In this document: one piece after another, positions 1 through 12,778 of the stretch
Layout: each line of letters opens with the position of its first letter
How positions within the stretch are numbered: position 1 is the stretch's first letter
The notes under the pieces: generated by a model
Told to the model about the DNA's origin: nothing
The model's database searches: none
Seen by the model: the letters and a program-made list of their open reading frames with translations, nothing else
DNA from: Acanthosoma haemorrhoidale
Taxonomy: Eukaryota > Arthropoda > Insecta > Hemiptera > Acanthosomatidae
Assembly: GCA_930367205.1 (NCBI GenBank)
Contig: OV884015.1
Coordinates: 36,509,288-36,573,287 of the forward strand
DNA length: 64,000 bases
Direction of reading: 5' to 3'
Position numbers and translations under genes: made by a program

Positions 1-3000
1 ATATTTAAATTAAGCTTTTGTTTATTTTACTTTACATATTACACTGCATTCTCACGTGGCTATGAGACTTTCCTAGTTTCACGATATTTCGTGAAAAAAG
101 TTTCAATTTCCACCCACAAATAACTATTATATAATAAAAAATATTTCTATTAGTGTTTCTTCTACGTCTTAGGAACTCCAAGAGAGCACCTTGAGAAGTC
201 TATTGTCTTCTACGGATTGGATCTTGTGCGTGTTAGCCGCATCACTGAGCTAGGGCGACCCCTCAACCCAATCCATTATGTTATCCGATATACTTTACCC
301 GCGGACATCATCTGATAAATCTCTACATTATGATGATAGACCGCTCGATGGCGGCTCGCTTCGACAAAGCGGAGGCATAAGATAACTTTTTACTTCCTCA
401 AAGTCACCGACTGGAAGAAAAAAAAAAATATGTGATATATATATATATATAAAGAATATGAAATGTATCGGATTACATTTCAGGCTCAGGGAGTTCTATT
501 TTATTTTTAGTAAAGAAAAATAGACTGATGTAGGTGACAAGCTCTGTGAAGGAGCACTAATTTGATTTTATATAAAGCTGTCTGTACGACTCTTGTTTAC
601 TGCTACCTTCATCATCATGCTATTTAAATGTCATGGTGATATATCTTACTGATTATCTTATATTTATACTAGAGTGTTTATGTTGAAGAAAATGGTGTTT
701 TACATTTATTACTGGCCTATACTCTAGGCATGCTTTCGTTTTATGAATTTCATAATAATAATAAGTTTATTATTGATTGAGGCTTAGTTTGATCGGTATT
801 TGGATCGGTGACCACGCCCTTTTCGCTACTTACAGGATGCTACTGGCACTTGCTATAATTAAAAATGGGTAGAGTCTGTCTAACTTGAGTTTGCCGGTGA
901 GGTAGTAATGAGAAAAATGCGCACTAACACGCATTCTTCACGCCAATCCCCTTCATCCATGCTCCTCCTTTCCAATATTCCGTACACTAGGAGTAAGGAA
1001 AATTATATAAATAAAAAGACTGGAGTAACGTTTGTTCCAGTACGAAAGATTTAAAATAGAACTTTTCTACTTCCTTCTACTAGTTGAGAGGGGAATGGTG
1101 TGTTTCCCTTCTCCAGGCTGCAAACTCAACTTAGACATACTCGCACGCATATATTTCACGCTACATCAACTACTTTGGTTATTGGTGATGAGTATCTCTG
1201 CTAGTATATCTTCATTGTGTTGTATAGCGCTTGGTAGTTAGTGCTACACCTGAAACCCAAGAAAAATAGTCTCAACCGCTTGAAATATCAGTTGCAGAGT
1301 TAAAATAGGTTTAGTAATCTCACTCCTATTATTGACTCTAAACATATTAGTGGACTAGCTTACATAGTCATACATACATATATTCTGATTGGCTTAATTT
1401 CTTTTTTCCAGAGTACATCTTACCTAATCCTATAATCAAGGTCCTAATCAATAAAAAGGGCATGTTAATTAATGGTTATTAAAATTTCAGGTCAATTGGA
1501 TTGGTTTTTCAACAGTGAACTATGATTCCTCGAACAGTAATGTAATAAAATCTTATCCTATAATTTATCCTATGAGTTTATTTAAGAATAATATCTATGC
1601 CAAACGTCGGCAAAACTTCAAAAGGAAGGCTGTTAGCGACAGGTAAAGGGGTATCCAGTATTGAAAATGGACGGTGAAGAGGCTGAGTGGTAAGGGCAGG
1701 GTAGAGGTAACGGTGCCTCTGGCGACAGGCAGTCTGCCACACCTGCCTAAGATTATCCCAAGTCTGGATTCCAAGAGTACCTGTTGTCCCTGCTTAAGAC
1801 ATGCCCTTAACAAGCATTGTCCGTACATCGGCTTACTTTCCAAACTTATTACCTATTAATTAGCTTGGTACTGAGAGCAAAAATAGATTTCGTGAAAGTG
1901 ACATTAAAATTTAAATTGGGCATGTTACTTTATGGATGAAAAGGAAACCTCAAGTAAAATCCGAGATTGACACACACATTGCATACTTTGCTGAAAGTCT
2001 ATTATGTACCTTATACTACGTAAAACAGTTGATCTGCCCATAAAATTGGCATTAAGTGGGTTGTATCTAAGGCAAAGCTTAGACTTGTTTTATGGTTGCG
2101 TAGGGTTTCACTTCTTGCAGTAGAAATTTATGAATAATATCCATGAAGCTCCGACATCGAGAACAAACACAAGATAACCCAGCCTGCAATCTTATACTAC
2201 ATGTTTCATTACGAGGTGAATCCAGAAATCAGTGAATGCAGCACCCCTTTGTCGCAAATGCGTTACAGAGAATGAAACCCCAGTGAAAATGTCACAAATA
2301 TACAACAGTTTATTCTAAATTGTTGAAGAGTACGACCAACCACTGTTGTTCCACTACCGACACAGTACAGTGAAGTCACCAACAAAGTAGAAACCATCCC
2401 ATCCGCAACCAATAATAGCTGTTTGCAAGATAAAACAATCGACACGGAAAATGAAAAATGCTATTAATTTTACGAAGGGAAATTCCACGAAAAATTTCTT
2501 ACTTTGAAACATTATCATATTTCAGGGTTATGGTTTGGTTCTTGAGGACTATGCCAAATTAAACCAGCTGGTCATATCTGGAAATGGGTATCGATCTCAA
2601 AATTATTATACGATCACGGGAACCGAGTGACGTTAAATATCCCAAAAGCATTAAATATATTAAAGTGATATGTCGTAAAAATTTGCTATGATATAAGTCA
2701 AAGAAAGTGTTATTACATTGTTGGAAGGAAGAAGAAGCAAAATGTCTAGTCAAAGAATGACTATGATCTCACATACTATGTCTACTATATTGTGTATGGT
2801 TGTATGTGAATTACTTATAATATTTAAATGTAAATAAAAACATTAATTTAATAATGAGTGTAATACAAAGACATACATATGAATGTAATTTATAGATCAT
2901 ACGCCTACAGATAAACGCCTTTTCGGGTGGCTCGTGGCAAAAACGCCCAGGATTTTTTTTAAAGGTTTATGAAATTGAAATCATAGGCCTACGCGTGAAT

Positions 3001-3900
3001 CAATAAACTTATAGAAAAAATGGCGTGTCGGAAAGTGCTCAAGTTATAGGGCACAATGTCAGCAAAACTGTGGCTACACAGCCATTATCAAAAGTGGTAT
3101 TAAGTAACAAAACATACAAGTTGTACAGGAAAAAACCCAAATTAATGAGAGTCAGTACAGAGATACTTACTGACCACTAAGTTCCCATATTTATCGCTCA
3201 TTTTTTTAAATTAAACATGTTTTTAGATTTAATAGCACTTTATAATAATTGTTGATATAGTCAAAACACGTATCCTCTGTTTTTTGAAGATCAACCAGCA
3301 CGTGTATTCCCCACATTCACCTGGGCATAGAATTCCAGCTTCCCCTGACCTTCTTTTTTGATATATATCTTTATGTCTTCTCAGTTAATTTCTGAGTCCT
3401 TATCTATTTCCCCTTCTAGTTCCCTATGTCACCTGTGAACGAGTGATATATTTTTGTAGTAGAATTTGTTTAGTTTGAAAGTGATTCCATAGGAGCCTTA
3501 AAGAACTCCTTACCCCGTTTGTTGCCCTTTTACCAGCGAAATTAGCAGGCGGAAATACAAAAAGGACTTTCAACAGCCATTGGGAAGAACGGTTGTTCAT
3601 TTTACCTATGGAAACGTGTCGAAACCAGTGTAATTTATCTGTAGTGTAAATGTTTCCAGTCCCTAAAAAATACAATTTTCACAAACATTTCACGAATCAA
3701 GAGTCATTCTGATTTAGATTCCAAGTATCCGGTTGGTTCAGTCTTGAGATCATATTTCATTTAAAAAATAAGACAACATGGTTATGCGCGCAGCAATTAA
3801 TAAAAACAGCAACAATGTAATGAGATTTCTTCAATGGTAACAGCTCCCTATGAAATATCAAGAAATGAAACCGTAGGGAAATGAAGAGCAAGGTATCAAG
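1..3900. other. AT-rich intergenic DNA, nothing recognised
   Basis: Only short open frames in mixed directions, none resembling a known protein. Small microsatellites occur: (AT)n at about 433-452 and (AAT)n at about 752-764. A GC-balanced patch lies at 1,640-1,830 without identifiable content. Confidence 0.6.
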
Positions 3901-4139
3901 ACCAGCTTGAAAATATTTGCAAAAACAAACAAACTGTCCAAAAATGTCTAAACGTGTAGATTAAATAGCTATCTCTCGAAGTTAGCTGATGAGGTTGAGG
4001 AGATTGGAAGATGATGCGAGCTTGCAGGTAATTTACAAGCTTTTGAGTTTTAAATATTTTTGTGTGACTTTGGACAAATGTTGCGACAACAAAACATCTG
4101 ATCAGATATGTATTTACTGTTTACTGTACCATAAGAACG

Positions 4140-5306
4140 GTCAATGAAAATCTTGACATCTGTAGAACCTGCATCAAATACGAACGACTACAGAAGAAGC
4201 TGTGTTTGAAGAGCTAAAAATGTATGTTATAGGAAAAAACTTGGAGTGGCAAAAATTAGGCAGCGTTTGCTCTTTGAAAAGACCTCTTCTAAAATATCAC
4301 TACCTCCGGAAGTATTTTGTGCCAAGGATCTGGAACAAACTGGACGTCTTAAAAAAAGAAAATGAAGAACCTTACACACTCACATCTCTCCCCTCCTTAC
4401 AGACGATGAATAGCTTTGGGATCTCACTTTTATCTGTGACATGACTTCACATCTAAACTTGTTGAACGCTCGATTACAAGGTAAATCTAATCATTTACCA
4501 ATACTCTCGTGCTGCATCGTTCGAGGTTGAAAAGTTGTTCTGAAAACCGATTGTTTTATTTCCCTAGCATGCAAGAACACTGGTCAAACTGAAGCGTATT
4601 CTGACTTCGAGGTAGAAAAAAGCTTTCGTTTATCTGCAGCATCAATTCAAAGTGAGTAATTGACCTAAAAAAGAAAGTTGTTCTTACATCAAAGTATGCT
4701 GAGATTATAACTAAAAATCAATCACTGGCTAATCTGGACTTTTGGAAGTTTATAAAACACGAGTTCCCTTTGTTACGCGCTTTTGGCTCTCCTATCTATA
4801 CGCTTGTTGTTTTTGTTGAACATGTCAATGTGAGCAATCAACCTCCTGGATGAAATTTATCTGACAACCGAATTATTTCATATGAAACATCTAATCAGAT
4901 TGTCATCAACAGTGGAATCGCCCAACATTGAGTGGCTGGTATAAAGAACAAGCTCTACATTGAGCTGAATCTAGGTATGATTAGATTAAAAAAACAGTGA
5001 TTCGTTCACGTTAGTGCTACTCTCGTTTTCATTTGCTATACCTCATGATAAATTCCAAGAATATTAAGTTATTTATATGTTTTCTGATTGTTTGAATTTT
5101 ATAAAATAAATAGGTACCTACCTAACAATGTGGTTCTCGAATTATCTATTCCTGCAGTACCGAATGGACATAGAAAATATAAGATGCTCAATGTTGAATA
5201 AATTGAGTTATTAAGATGGGAGTGTAGTTATGGGAGGGGGTTGTTTGATGACCCGATTGTGAAACAACGATTGTGGCCCATGACCGAAACAGTTTGGCCA
5301 CCTCTG
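4140..5306 (+). mobile_element. Degenerate hAT-like DNA transposon, 3' part
   Basis: At 4,659-4,790 a plus-strand frame reads IDLKKKVV... followed by SLANLDFWKFIKHEFPLL. This resembles the C-terminal hAT dimerisation region of the ZBED5/FAM200-like group, where an ID/EL..L pattern precedes FW-(x)4-EYP-x-L. Upstream frames (4,200-4,440) are Lys/Leu-rich and may be eroded transposase. About 500 bp downstream, at 5,290-5,306, the minus strand reads CAGAGGTGGCCAAACTG followed by a GGGCCAC box, typical of a hAT terminal repeat, so this may be the right end. The left end was not found. Many stops show the copy is dead. Confidence 0.4.
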
Positions 5307-5399
5307 GTATAGAAAGTAGCAGTATGCGTAGATAAAAGACCTTCTTGTAGGGAGGATAAGAGGAGAGGAGGAATGAAAAAAAAACACGAAGAATCACCT

Positions 5400-6410
5400 A
5401 TGCCTTGACATTTAGAAACCCTGAATACGCGCAGTGTTTTTTATTCAAGTAGCTAATAATTTATCCTCCCGCTAGCTGAGTGAACCCAGAAAAGACCCAT
5501 CCCTCTCAGAAAAAATCTTATTTGGGAAAACCGGGCGTTGACCTCTAACCTATTTAATTAATAGTCATACGCGCAAATTACTAGCGCACTATTTTATTTT
5601 GAAGTTATTGTGAAGTCTTATTCTTGAACTTATTGAAAAGTCTTACAAGATATAAATCCAGACTTAAGAAATTTTTGTCTTTCGGAACAAATCCGCAAAG
5701 TTATCCTCCCTCCCCCATTTTGACCTTCACTTCGTTGCTAATGGTAGTCTCTCGGAACCTCGAAAACTAAGATGTCTCATGAACTGTTCCCTCAAATTTG
5801 TTTTCAAGATCCCAATAGCCACGTCTGCTACATCGCTGTTCTGTTTCCCTCCAACAATCGCCAATACTTACTCGACCAAACCAACAAAAACTCTTTAAAC
5901 ATTCTCTTTAAACCTAATTTTTTTTATTATTCCCGCTCAGTTCTCTATTCATTTCTTCTTCCCTCGTATCATGGCAACTAACTAGTTGTAGACTTATCAA
6001 ATCTATTGCTCAATAAGATAAGTTTTTATCAACAAGATTCTGCCTATAATAATTAATTGGTTGTCTGTTGCAAATTATTTTATGTTTGTTTAAACTTTGG
6101 TATTTTCACGAAGGATGCATATAGCTGGTAGCTCTAAATACAAAAAAACTTGTTTATTTCTCATGGATCTATTTCTCAAAACCATGACATTAACGTATTC
6201 GTTAATCTAAGGGGAATTATGTCCCAGAATGTTGTTTATTTTTTTTCATTTCTTGTCATTGTGAGCGAATGATCCGTAAAATAATGAATACCAAACAGAT
6301 TTATTATGACTGGATATTTTGCCTTACATCAAAGCCTCTCTATAACTTTCAAATACACCCGTAGAATGAAACCAATAAAACCCAAGATAATAAAGATCCA
6401 TGATTTATTC
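5400..6410. other. AT-rich intergenic DNA
   Basis: No gene or repeat recognised. The plus strand is pyrimidine-rich around 5.75-5.98 kb, which gives a meaningless 69-codon frame. Confidence 0.5.
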
Positions 6411-6419
6411 ATCGGCCTT

Positions 6420-6910
6420 AGCCGAAACATTCCAGTTTACGGAGTGATGTAGGCCATCTGACTGGAAGGGAGATTAACACCTGTTTCGCCACGTGTTCCG
6501 GCACTTCAAATGCACAAAGCTGTTTGAGGAGTGGTTAGGGTCAATAACTACCTCAGGGTTTATAGCTGACCGCGGAGGTCCAGTTGCTCCTCAGCCAGGT
6601 AAGTGCGGCTAGATGAAAAGGGACGGCCCCTAAGAAGTGCTCACGTGGTCCGTCCACAGGCAACAATCCCTCCTACGCACAATGAGAATTAAATATTGAT
6701 TTATGTGTGCTGTGGAAAGGCCCCAAAGCCCCCCCCCCCCAGACATGCAACAACCTATAACGCGCACAGAAACTGGTTCAAAAGGGGTACTTTGGTTCGG
6801 GCAGCCGGGGTCCTTCGATTCGTCTGAGTTTTATCACGGAGCTCAAAACATCTGGGCCTGGAGCAGCCTATACTTAGTTTCAATAATCATGTATCGGACC
6901 GGCAATTAAT
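6420..6910 (+). other. GC-balanced island with a consensus splice donor
   Basis: Block with exon-like composition. It contains CAG|GTAAGT on the plus strand (donor GT at 6,599-6,600), two CACGTG-like E-boxes, and a C13-type run near 6,728-6,741. No recognised protein is encoded. It could be an untranslated exon, a regulatory element or an unknown repeat. Confidence 0.25.
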
Positions 6911-7304
6911 TTTTAATAAGCGCCCCTAAGAGAAATATAGCTAGGGGTGAAAGACCACAGAGTAGAGAACTCATCTCAACGATGAATAGTTATTATCAAG
7001 AGCGTTCCAACTCTGTAGGACTATCTTTTAATGATAATCTGTCAAATTGGTCTTACATGTAACTTTTGTTTGTTCACAGCCTTCTTTGAGTAAAGCGGTA
7101 CTGGTTGGTAATGGATATGGTATAAGGTATTAGTATTAGTAGTAAATATCTCAATTTTTTTTTTTTAAAAAGAGATGTAATAATAATGGTAAAAGATTCG
7201 AAAAAGTGTCATTTTAATAAAAATTCCATGAATTTATGAATAAAGGATTAATTTGATAGCAATAACTTGAGTTGGCATCTTTATTAAGTATAATCCTTGT
7301 CCTT

Positions 7305-7400
7305 TATTTTTTTATTTTTTTTTTTTTATTCAACAACAATCTTTATTGTGCAATAATTACAATCTGCCTTTTATATGGCAATAATAACCCTTTATTAACC
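7305..7400 (-). mobile_element. 3' tail of Jockey-like family A retrotransposon
   Basis: On the minus strand the sequence reads GGCAGATTGTAATTATTGCACAATAAAG followed by a short spacer and poly(A) (poly(T) on the plus strand). The same tail ends the longer family A copies at 45,155 (minus) and 16,520 (plus). Only about 100 bp remain, so this is a severely 5'-truncated insertion. Confidence 0.6.
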
Positions 7401-7479
7401 TTTCAATTAGGCTGTTGGATGATAATCACCCCAGCATTGTAGATGGCCATCATACTAAAGAGAGTGTTATTTGAAACAT

Positions 7480-8520
7480 TCTTATAATAGTCCATATTTT
7501 GATAATATGCTTTTAATTGAGTGGTAATTAGAGTTCATTAATTAAATTGACAAGGAATCAATAGATTTAAAGAAACTCACGTGGCCAGCACTGGATCTCC
7601 TTCCAATATTGTTGTTCCAAGTCCTTTTATTGTTTATACGTATATTTTATTAACTGATCATACTGATTTTATGAAAAACTGGATCAAAATGGATCTGAAA
7701 AAATAGAAAAAAAACTTTGATAAAATGAAAAATAAATCCTTGAGCTAGTTTAGATACCTAATATAATAACGAGAAACATTGGTTGACGAATTTATCCTTG
7801 GGGAAACAATGAAAGCTGATGATTTTTCTTCAGACTGCAAGTGACAACATGAACTGATCCACCTAATATTTTAATCTTTTTTTTTTTACAAAAGCTCTGG
7901 GACACTTAATTGATCATAATGTTTAAGAAACTAGTTAGGAAAAAAAGTGTAGGTTTTGTCGAACTTCAGAAATAAATAAAATAACCGAAACCCACAACTT
8001 TAAACAGATTCCAAGATATTTCGGCTGTAAGGATATGTTCTACGCAAGCCATCGTAAAATGATGCAACCGATCTGATTTTAAAGGTGTACTAAAAACACT
8101 TTGAAATCCACCGATTAGATATTGGCTAAAATACAGTAACAGGGACAATGAAAACAAATTTTAACGAAGTTAAGCGATTTTAAGATATTACAATCCACGG
8201 CTCAGAAGCTGTTAAAGGTTTACTGCTCTAATTTTTTCCATTGCTATGTCATTGGAACACAAAAAAACTTAAATATATAAAAATAAAGTTAAAATAGCTA
8301 ATATCTTTAGAGACAACAATAGAGATCGCGTATTATTCAACACGTTTCAAACAAGTTTTAATTGGGATATAGATTTATTTATATAGAAGAATCATTTTTA
8401 ATAATAAGGAGATATGAAAAATAAAAAATAACTGGGGTTTCCAACAGCCCCTCATTCCATCACTTTCTCCCTCCCTACTTTTATTTAATAATTAACAATA
8501 ATCAAAAATTTAAACACACT
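7480..8520. other. AT-rich intergenic DNA
   Basis: Low-complexity A/T-rich sequence with short open frames only; nothing recognised. Confidence 0.5.
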
Positions 8521-8544
8521 TAAAACTGCAAATAACTGACAAGT

Positions 8545-8890
8545 TGAATAAGTACACTTATTTAATGAAGCCCATGAGGACATATAGAGCACAGATACAC
8601 GGACTCACAAAAACTAAAACTCAGAATTTGACAATACAGAGCTTTCAATCCAAAGTACCCGGGTCATTAACTGTAGCACCAACATAGGCAATCACACACT
8701 GCGCAGAGACCTACAAATACGCACAGACTCACGTGAACAAATTGTACAGACACTTTCAAACTATCTGATCATCCCAGCCCCCTAGATTCAGGAACTGTCC
8801 ACATTTGGCTTACCTTATCATTCTCCACGACGACTCGATAGAAGCTGTTAAGATACACGGCAAATCTGGATGCCCTTCCTGTTTTATACG
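8545..8890 (+). mobile_element. Non-LTR retrotransposon family C, reverse transcriptase C-terminal relic
   Basis: The plus strand translates, across a frameshift, to the terminal region of a Jockey-type ORF2: an FQSK element, then NHTLRRDLQIRT-like residues and a DDS-type ending. The same block recurs on the plus strand at about 39.68-39.93 kb (reading NHTLHTDLRIP) and 59.32-59.60 kb. All three copies are 5'-truncated and carry stops. Confidence 0.55.
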
Positions 8891-9004
8891 CCCTTCATAT
8901 TGACTGCTAATAATATTTCGATTTGTGATATCAATAATATTTCACATTTGTGAATTCATTAATAAATACAAAAAAAACTGTTTCATTCCACTTAAAATTA
9001 AAAG

Positions 9005-9350
9005 TAAAAAAAATGTTTCCTCCTCTTGGCTCGACAAGCTCACACAGAGAGTGAAGGATTGGACGCAGTGAAGAGAGGAGACAGGCAGGGATAGCAGATA
9101 CGGCCGAAGCAGTGATTGCTACCAGAGCCTGGAGCAGGGAGCGAATCCCTGGCGAGTTATGGGACCACCCTGCCTCTCCCGCATCCATCAGAAGCCCGCT
9201 ATAATATTTCAACCCTTCGCTCCCACACTAGTTAGCCGACTTCCTTGCCCTTCGTGTCTGATGTAGGGACTCAATCCATCCTAGCTCACCGTCACCTACC
9301 AGTTGGAAGAATGGCTAGCGGGGGATTACTGGGTTTGGTCCTGCTGCATA
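9005..9350. other. GC-rich island of unknown nature
   Basis: Purine-rich on the plus strand, followed by a GC-balanced stretch. The minus strand has a 93-codon open frame (9,212-8,931) with a hydrophobic Ala/Ser/Leu stretch; I do not recognise it. Could be an exon fragment, an unknown repeat or a regulatory element. Confidence 0.25.
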
Positions 9351-9564
9351 CGGATAAATACCACCTTTTTTCCATTAATATTAATTATTGATTATGAGGA
9401 TATTTAGAACTGTCTAAAGTTTTTTTTAATGCCTCCTTTTTATGTTGGTCAATCCAAATGTTTTGAAAAGTTTGTTTCAAAATCCCGTTGCAAATATTCT
9501 GGCTTGGGCTGCAGTGTCTTGAGAGGCTAAGACTTATTTGAAAATAGACGGATAAGTATTTTTT

Positions 9565-9775
9565 TTAATGAAGCACAACATACAGCACCGCGCATACAAT
9601 GAAGTCACAACTCAAAAATTCTAACTTCAGTATGAGAAACTATCACATGGTGACTAAACACAAATTTGATTCTTTGCAGTAACGACGCTTCATGCTTTCT
9701 AATGGAAAAGTTTGGTACCACAGAAATGTCTCTCAATTCAAGATTCAAACATTTCCAGTTTAAATGTGGTTCTGC
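9565..9775 (+). repeat. Unnamed dispersed repeat, module A copy 1
   Basis: About 200 bp similar to 11,003-11,165: both start near CACAACATACAGCAC and share ATGGTGACTAAACACAAA-type and ATTCAAACATT-CCAGT-TAAATGTGGTT blocks. The second copy lacks an internal piece. No coding content and no obvious terminal repeats. Confidence 0.6.
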
Positions 9776-9857
9776 TGCTGGCTTAAATTCATTGCCTTGT
9801 AAATTTTTAGCTGTAATGGTAGATCATGAAACTTAATTAATAAAATTTATATCAATG

Positions 9858-10232
9858 TTAAGTAAAAATTGACTGATGTTTTATTGTGGTAGAGAGAAAT
9901 GTTTCCAAGAGTAAATAAAACAGTTTGTGATGAAAATGTAAGTGAGGAATGATGTACTGAGATATAAATTTCGATATTCTGAGGCAATTAGTTGACTTCC
10001 TTATTTTATTTTTTTGGGGGAAAAGGCAGGTGTTGCTAGGTAGTAAAAGGTGACTGACGCTACTGCTTAGAAAGCAAACTTGTCTCTGTCCTGAACAGGG
10101 GTGGTCAGTTTTGACAGAAACGAAAGCTAAAGTCATCCTGACCTTTACTAAGGGACATAGAAAACCGTTCCTAAAGGCTGCAACTTCATTTCCTTTGTCA
10201 TTTTGAGTTTTTTTAGGGACCTTACGACCCAT
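9858..10232 (-). CDS. Unrecognised open reading frame, 124 codons
   Basis: Open frame starting at an ATG (MGRKVPKK) with a Lys/Arg-rich start and a His/Phe/Leu-rich second half. I recognise no domain. No nearby TATA motif, splice context or poly(A) signal convinces me it is a gene. It is listed because of its length in AT-rich DNA; most likely a chance frame or part of an unknown repeat. Confidence 0.12.
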   Translation of the reverse strand: MGRKVPKKTQNDKGNEVAAFRNGFLCPLVKVRMTLAFVSVKTDHPCSGQRQVCFLSSSVSHLLLPSNTCLFPQKNKIRKSTNCLRISKFISQYIIPHLHFHHKLFYLLLETFLSTTIKHQSIFT

Positions 10233-10904
10233 GCCCTTATTTTCCCAGAAACAGAGAGTGACTGTCGTTTGACCTGTGCATGAAGTAAAATGGCAACAGT
10301 TTATCTAATTACAAACACTTTTATAGAATAGTGTACATTTAAGGGTACACTAATCACAATTTTACCAAATATTTAGGTGAAGTTAGAAAAACATGCGCTT
10401 AAAAGATTTCCAAACATCAAAATGCTTTAACGGACATAGTCCGATGTCGTCCATAAACTATAAAAAAGCATTAGGAATGTCAGCGTTGAAGATGGTATAC
10501 GTAGAGACGTGGCCCGAAGGAATACTACTCCGAGGAGCTCAGCCTGAAAAGTATTTTGGTTGTAAGTTATTTTCAGTATATTCTTATGGAAGTAGATTTC
10601 AGGAATAACGCTTGAGAAAATAAATTAAGGCACGGAAGAAAATGGGGTTTGGATATTGATTTGAATTCGATCAGCAAATCCGGAACTCCAAACCTGATCA
10701 AAGTTCTGTACTAGATTCAGCGGTTTAATTTTTAATTAATGTATAATAGGTACACACATATCGAAGTTTATTCGCGTGGAAATTATACCATTAAACATTC
10801 TACCAATTCTATTTTGCAGAAATAAAAATAGTTCAAGAAATCATAATTTTGTAAAAAAACAAAACAATCCGAATAATTATACGAGTAAACATTTATAGAT
10901 TATT

Positions 10905-11473
10905 GCAGATCTTTGGCAGTTTTGTATTACCTTCAATGAGTTTCATTAACGAGACTGACAGGACTTAAATTAACAGATAGATCATTTCTATGTCTGTATA
11001 AAGTTAATGAACCACAACATACAGCACGTCGGGTAAAATAACGTCACATCTCAAAACTCCTGATTTTTCAGTATAAGAAACAAAACACATGATGACTAAA
11101 CACAAAATTGACTCTGTGCAGTATGAATATAGATTCAAACATTACCAGTATAAATGTGGTTTTAATTAAAAAAAGTTGTTTTAGCTGTGACTTAATTGCA
11201 ACCGGTTTGGGATATAACTTTATAATTCGCAAGTATGTTTTTTTAATTAAATGAGGCAATACATTCTGTTCAAGGATACCAGGACGAATAATAACAAAAA
11301 GTAACATTTAATAAAGTATTAAACGAAGAGTTCAGTGACTTCTGATAACAACATAGAAAACTTGCAAATCTTGTATAGTTTTGTTTTAACTTCCATAGAT
11401 GAGTTTCATTAATGAACTGAGTGGATCTAAATTGACTTATAGATCATTATTATGTCTCTATAAAGTTATGAGA
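10905..11473 (+). repeat. Unnamed repeat cluster: module B, module A copy 2, module B copy 2
   Basis: Module B (10,905-11,003: ATCTTTGGCAGTTTTGTATT... TGAGTTTCATTAA... TAGATCATT...TATGTCT.TATAAAGTTA) is repeated at about 11,366-11,473 in the same orientation. Between them lies module A copy 2 (11,003-11,165), shared with 9,565-9,775. The order B-A-spacer-B could reflect a non-coding transposon with long direct repeats, or a local duplication. Confidence 0.55.
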
Positions 11474-11537
11474 GAGTTTAAATAGTTCATCAGAAAATTC
11501 TGACGAAATGTGAGTTGTTTTCTAGATAAGGGCTAGT

Positions 11538-11847
11538 TTGCATGACCCTTGGAGGAATTCGCATGGGAATAAGAACTCAAAAAACCCCCAAAAGTGTAGA
11601 CAAATTAAGAAATTTTTTGACCTTATTAAATCAAGAAAGAAAGAGTCGAGATTGTCTTTTGGCAAGATCAAGTTCGAGCCGTGGCAGTTTCACACATCTG
11701 CATCTTATTATAACAAAAGAGGCTCTTATAAACCTCTGCCAGTCTGACATATTGTCGACTGAGAAATTCATTAAGAGAAATATTATAATAAACAAGGCCT
11801 GCAACAGAAAAAGATTCCTTAAAAAAACAAGCAGTGAAATAAAATGA
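11538..11847 (+). CDS. Unrecognised open frame, about 100 codons, two frames open
   Basis: Two overlapping plus-strand frames (11,538-11,747 and 11,542-11,847) are both open and basic (Lys/Arg/Ser-rich). Neither resembles a family I know. It may be an eroded transposon ORF belonging to the repeat cluster immediately upstream. Weak evidence for a gene. Confidence 0.1.
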
Positions 11848-12628
11848 TATTTTTTAGCCTTGGGAGTATAATAAACATGTACAGTAAAAACTACATCAAA
11901 GATTTAGGTAAAACCACACGTTCGACTAACTTTGCAAGAAAATGAATCATTATAGAGGGCAGTTTTAACAAATTAGGTAATTCTTATCTTACAGAATCCG
12001 TGTTTCGTACTGGATGTTAATTATAACTCTTATTTTCTTATACAGAGTTTTATTTAGAGATCATGAACTATTATACTAAATATTTTTTAAGTAAGCCTTA
12101 ATGAAACAATGGCTATTAATAATACTTCTGCTTCCTTTCTCCTTGCTTCCTTACTTCTGGAGTGGCTAGTTACTCATCAATAATGCTAATTTGTCACAAG
12201 TTCACCTATCACTGCTATTTTATTTATTGTTTAATTGGATGTCACATCTGTTAATATGATGTTATCTATTGAAATCCATTGTAAAGGCTTACTCGTACAA
12301 TGGAATTCAGCGTGTGCCTGTTCTGTCCATAGAACATTAGAATTTAAGGCACTCAGCGGTGTTTTTGGTGCGTAATGTAAGTGGTTGAAATCAGAGCAAG
12401 AGGAAGGGGGTTTCCGAGGTGCCTCGGTAAATTTTTGAGGTCGATGTAATATAAAAAATGGTACTCGCGTATGTGTAATATCTTTCAGTAGTAGATGCTA
12501 CTGAGTGGCCCACTCGATTTTCTAGCAACCTGAAAAATATAATAATTTTTCTTTAAAAAATCAATACTAATAACGATCAACCTCTGCTCTTTATTACATA
12601 AGCTTCATCGATCATGGTAGGTCCTGGT

Positions 12629-12648
12629 AGGACCCCCATGGGGGTCCT
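12629..12648. repeat. Perfect 20-bp palindrome
   Basis: AGGACCCCCATGGGGGTCCT is its own reverse complement. It directly follows a second small inverted repeat (GGTCC-TGGTA-GGACC) that shares its left arm, so two alternative hairpins are possible. It lies 130 bp before the tandem array at 12.78 kb. Confidence 0.85.
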
Positions 12649-12778
12649 TAATATTAAACTGAAAATTTACTGGGTGGACGACCCCCCCCATTTAAGGAAT
12701 TAATTAATCAATTTATTTAATTATACAATTAACGACTTGAATGCGTGTGGTTTGCTTTTATTGGCCGTTTCCGGAGGT

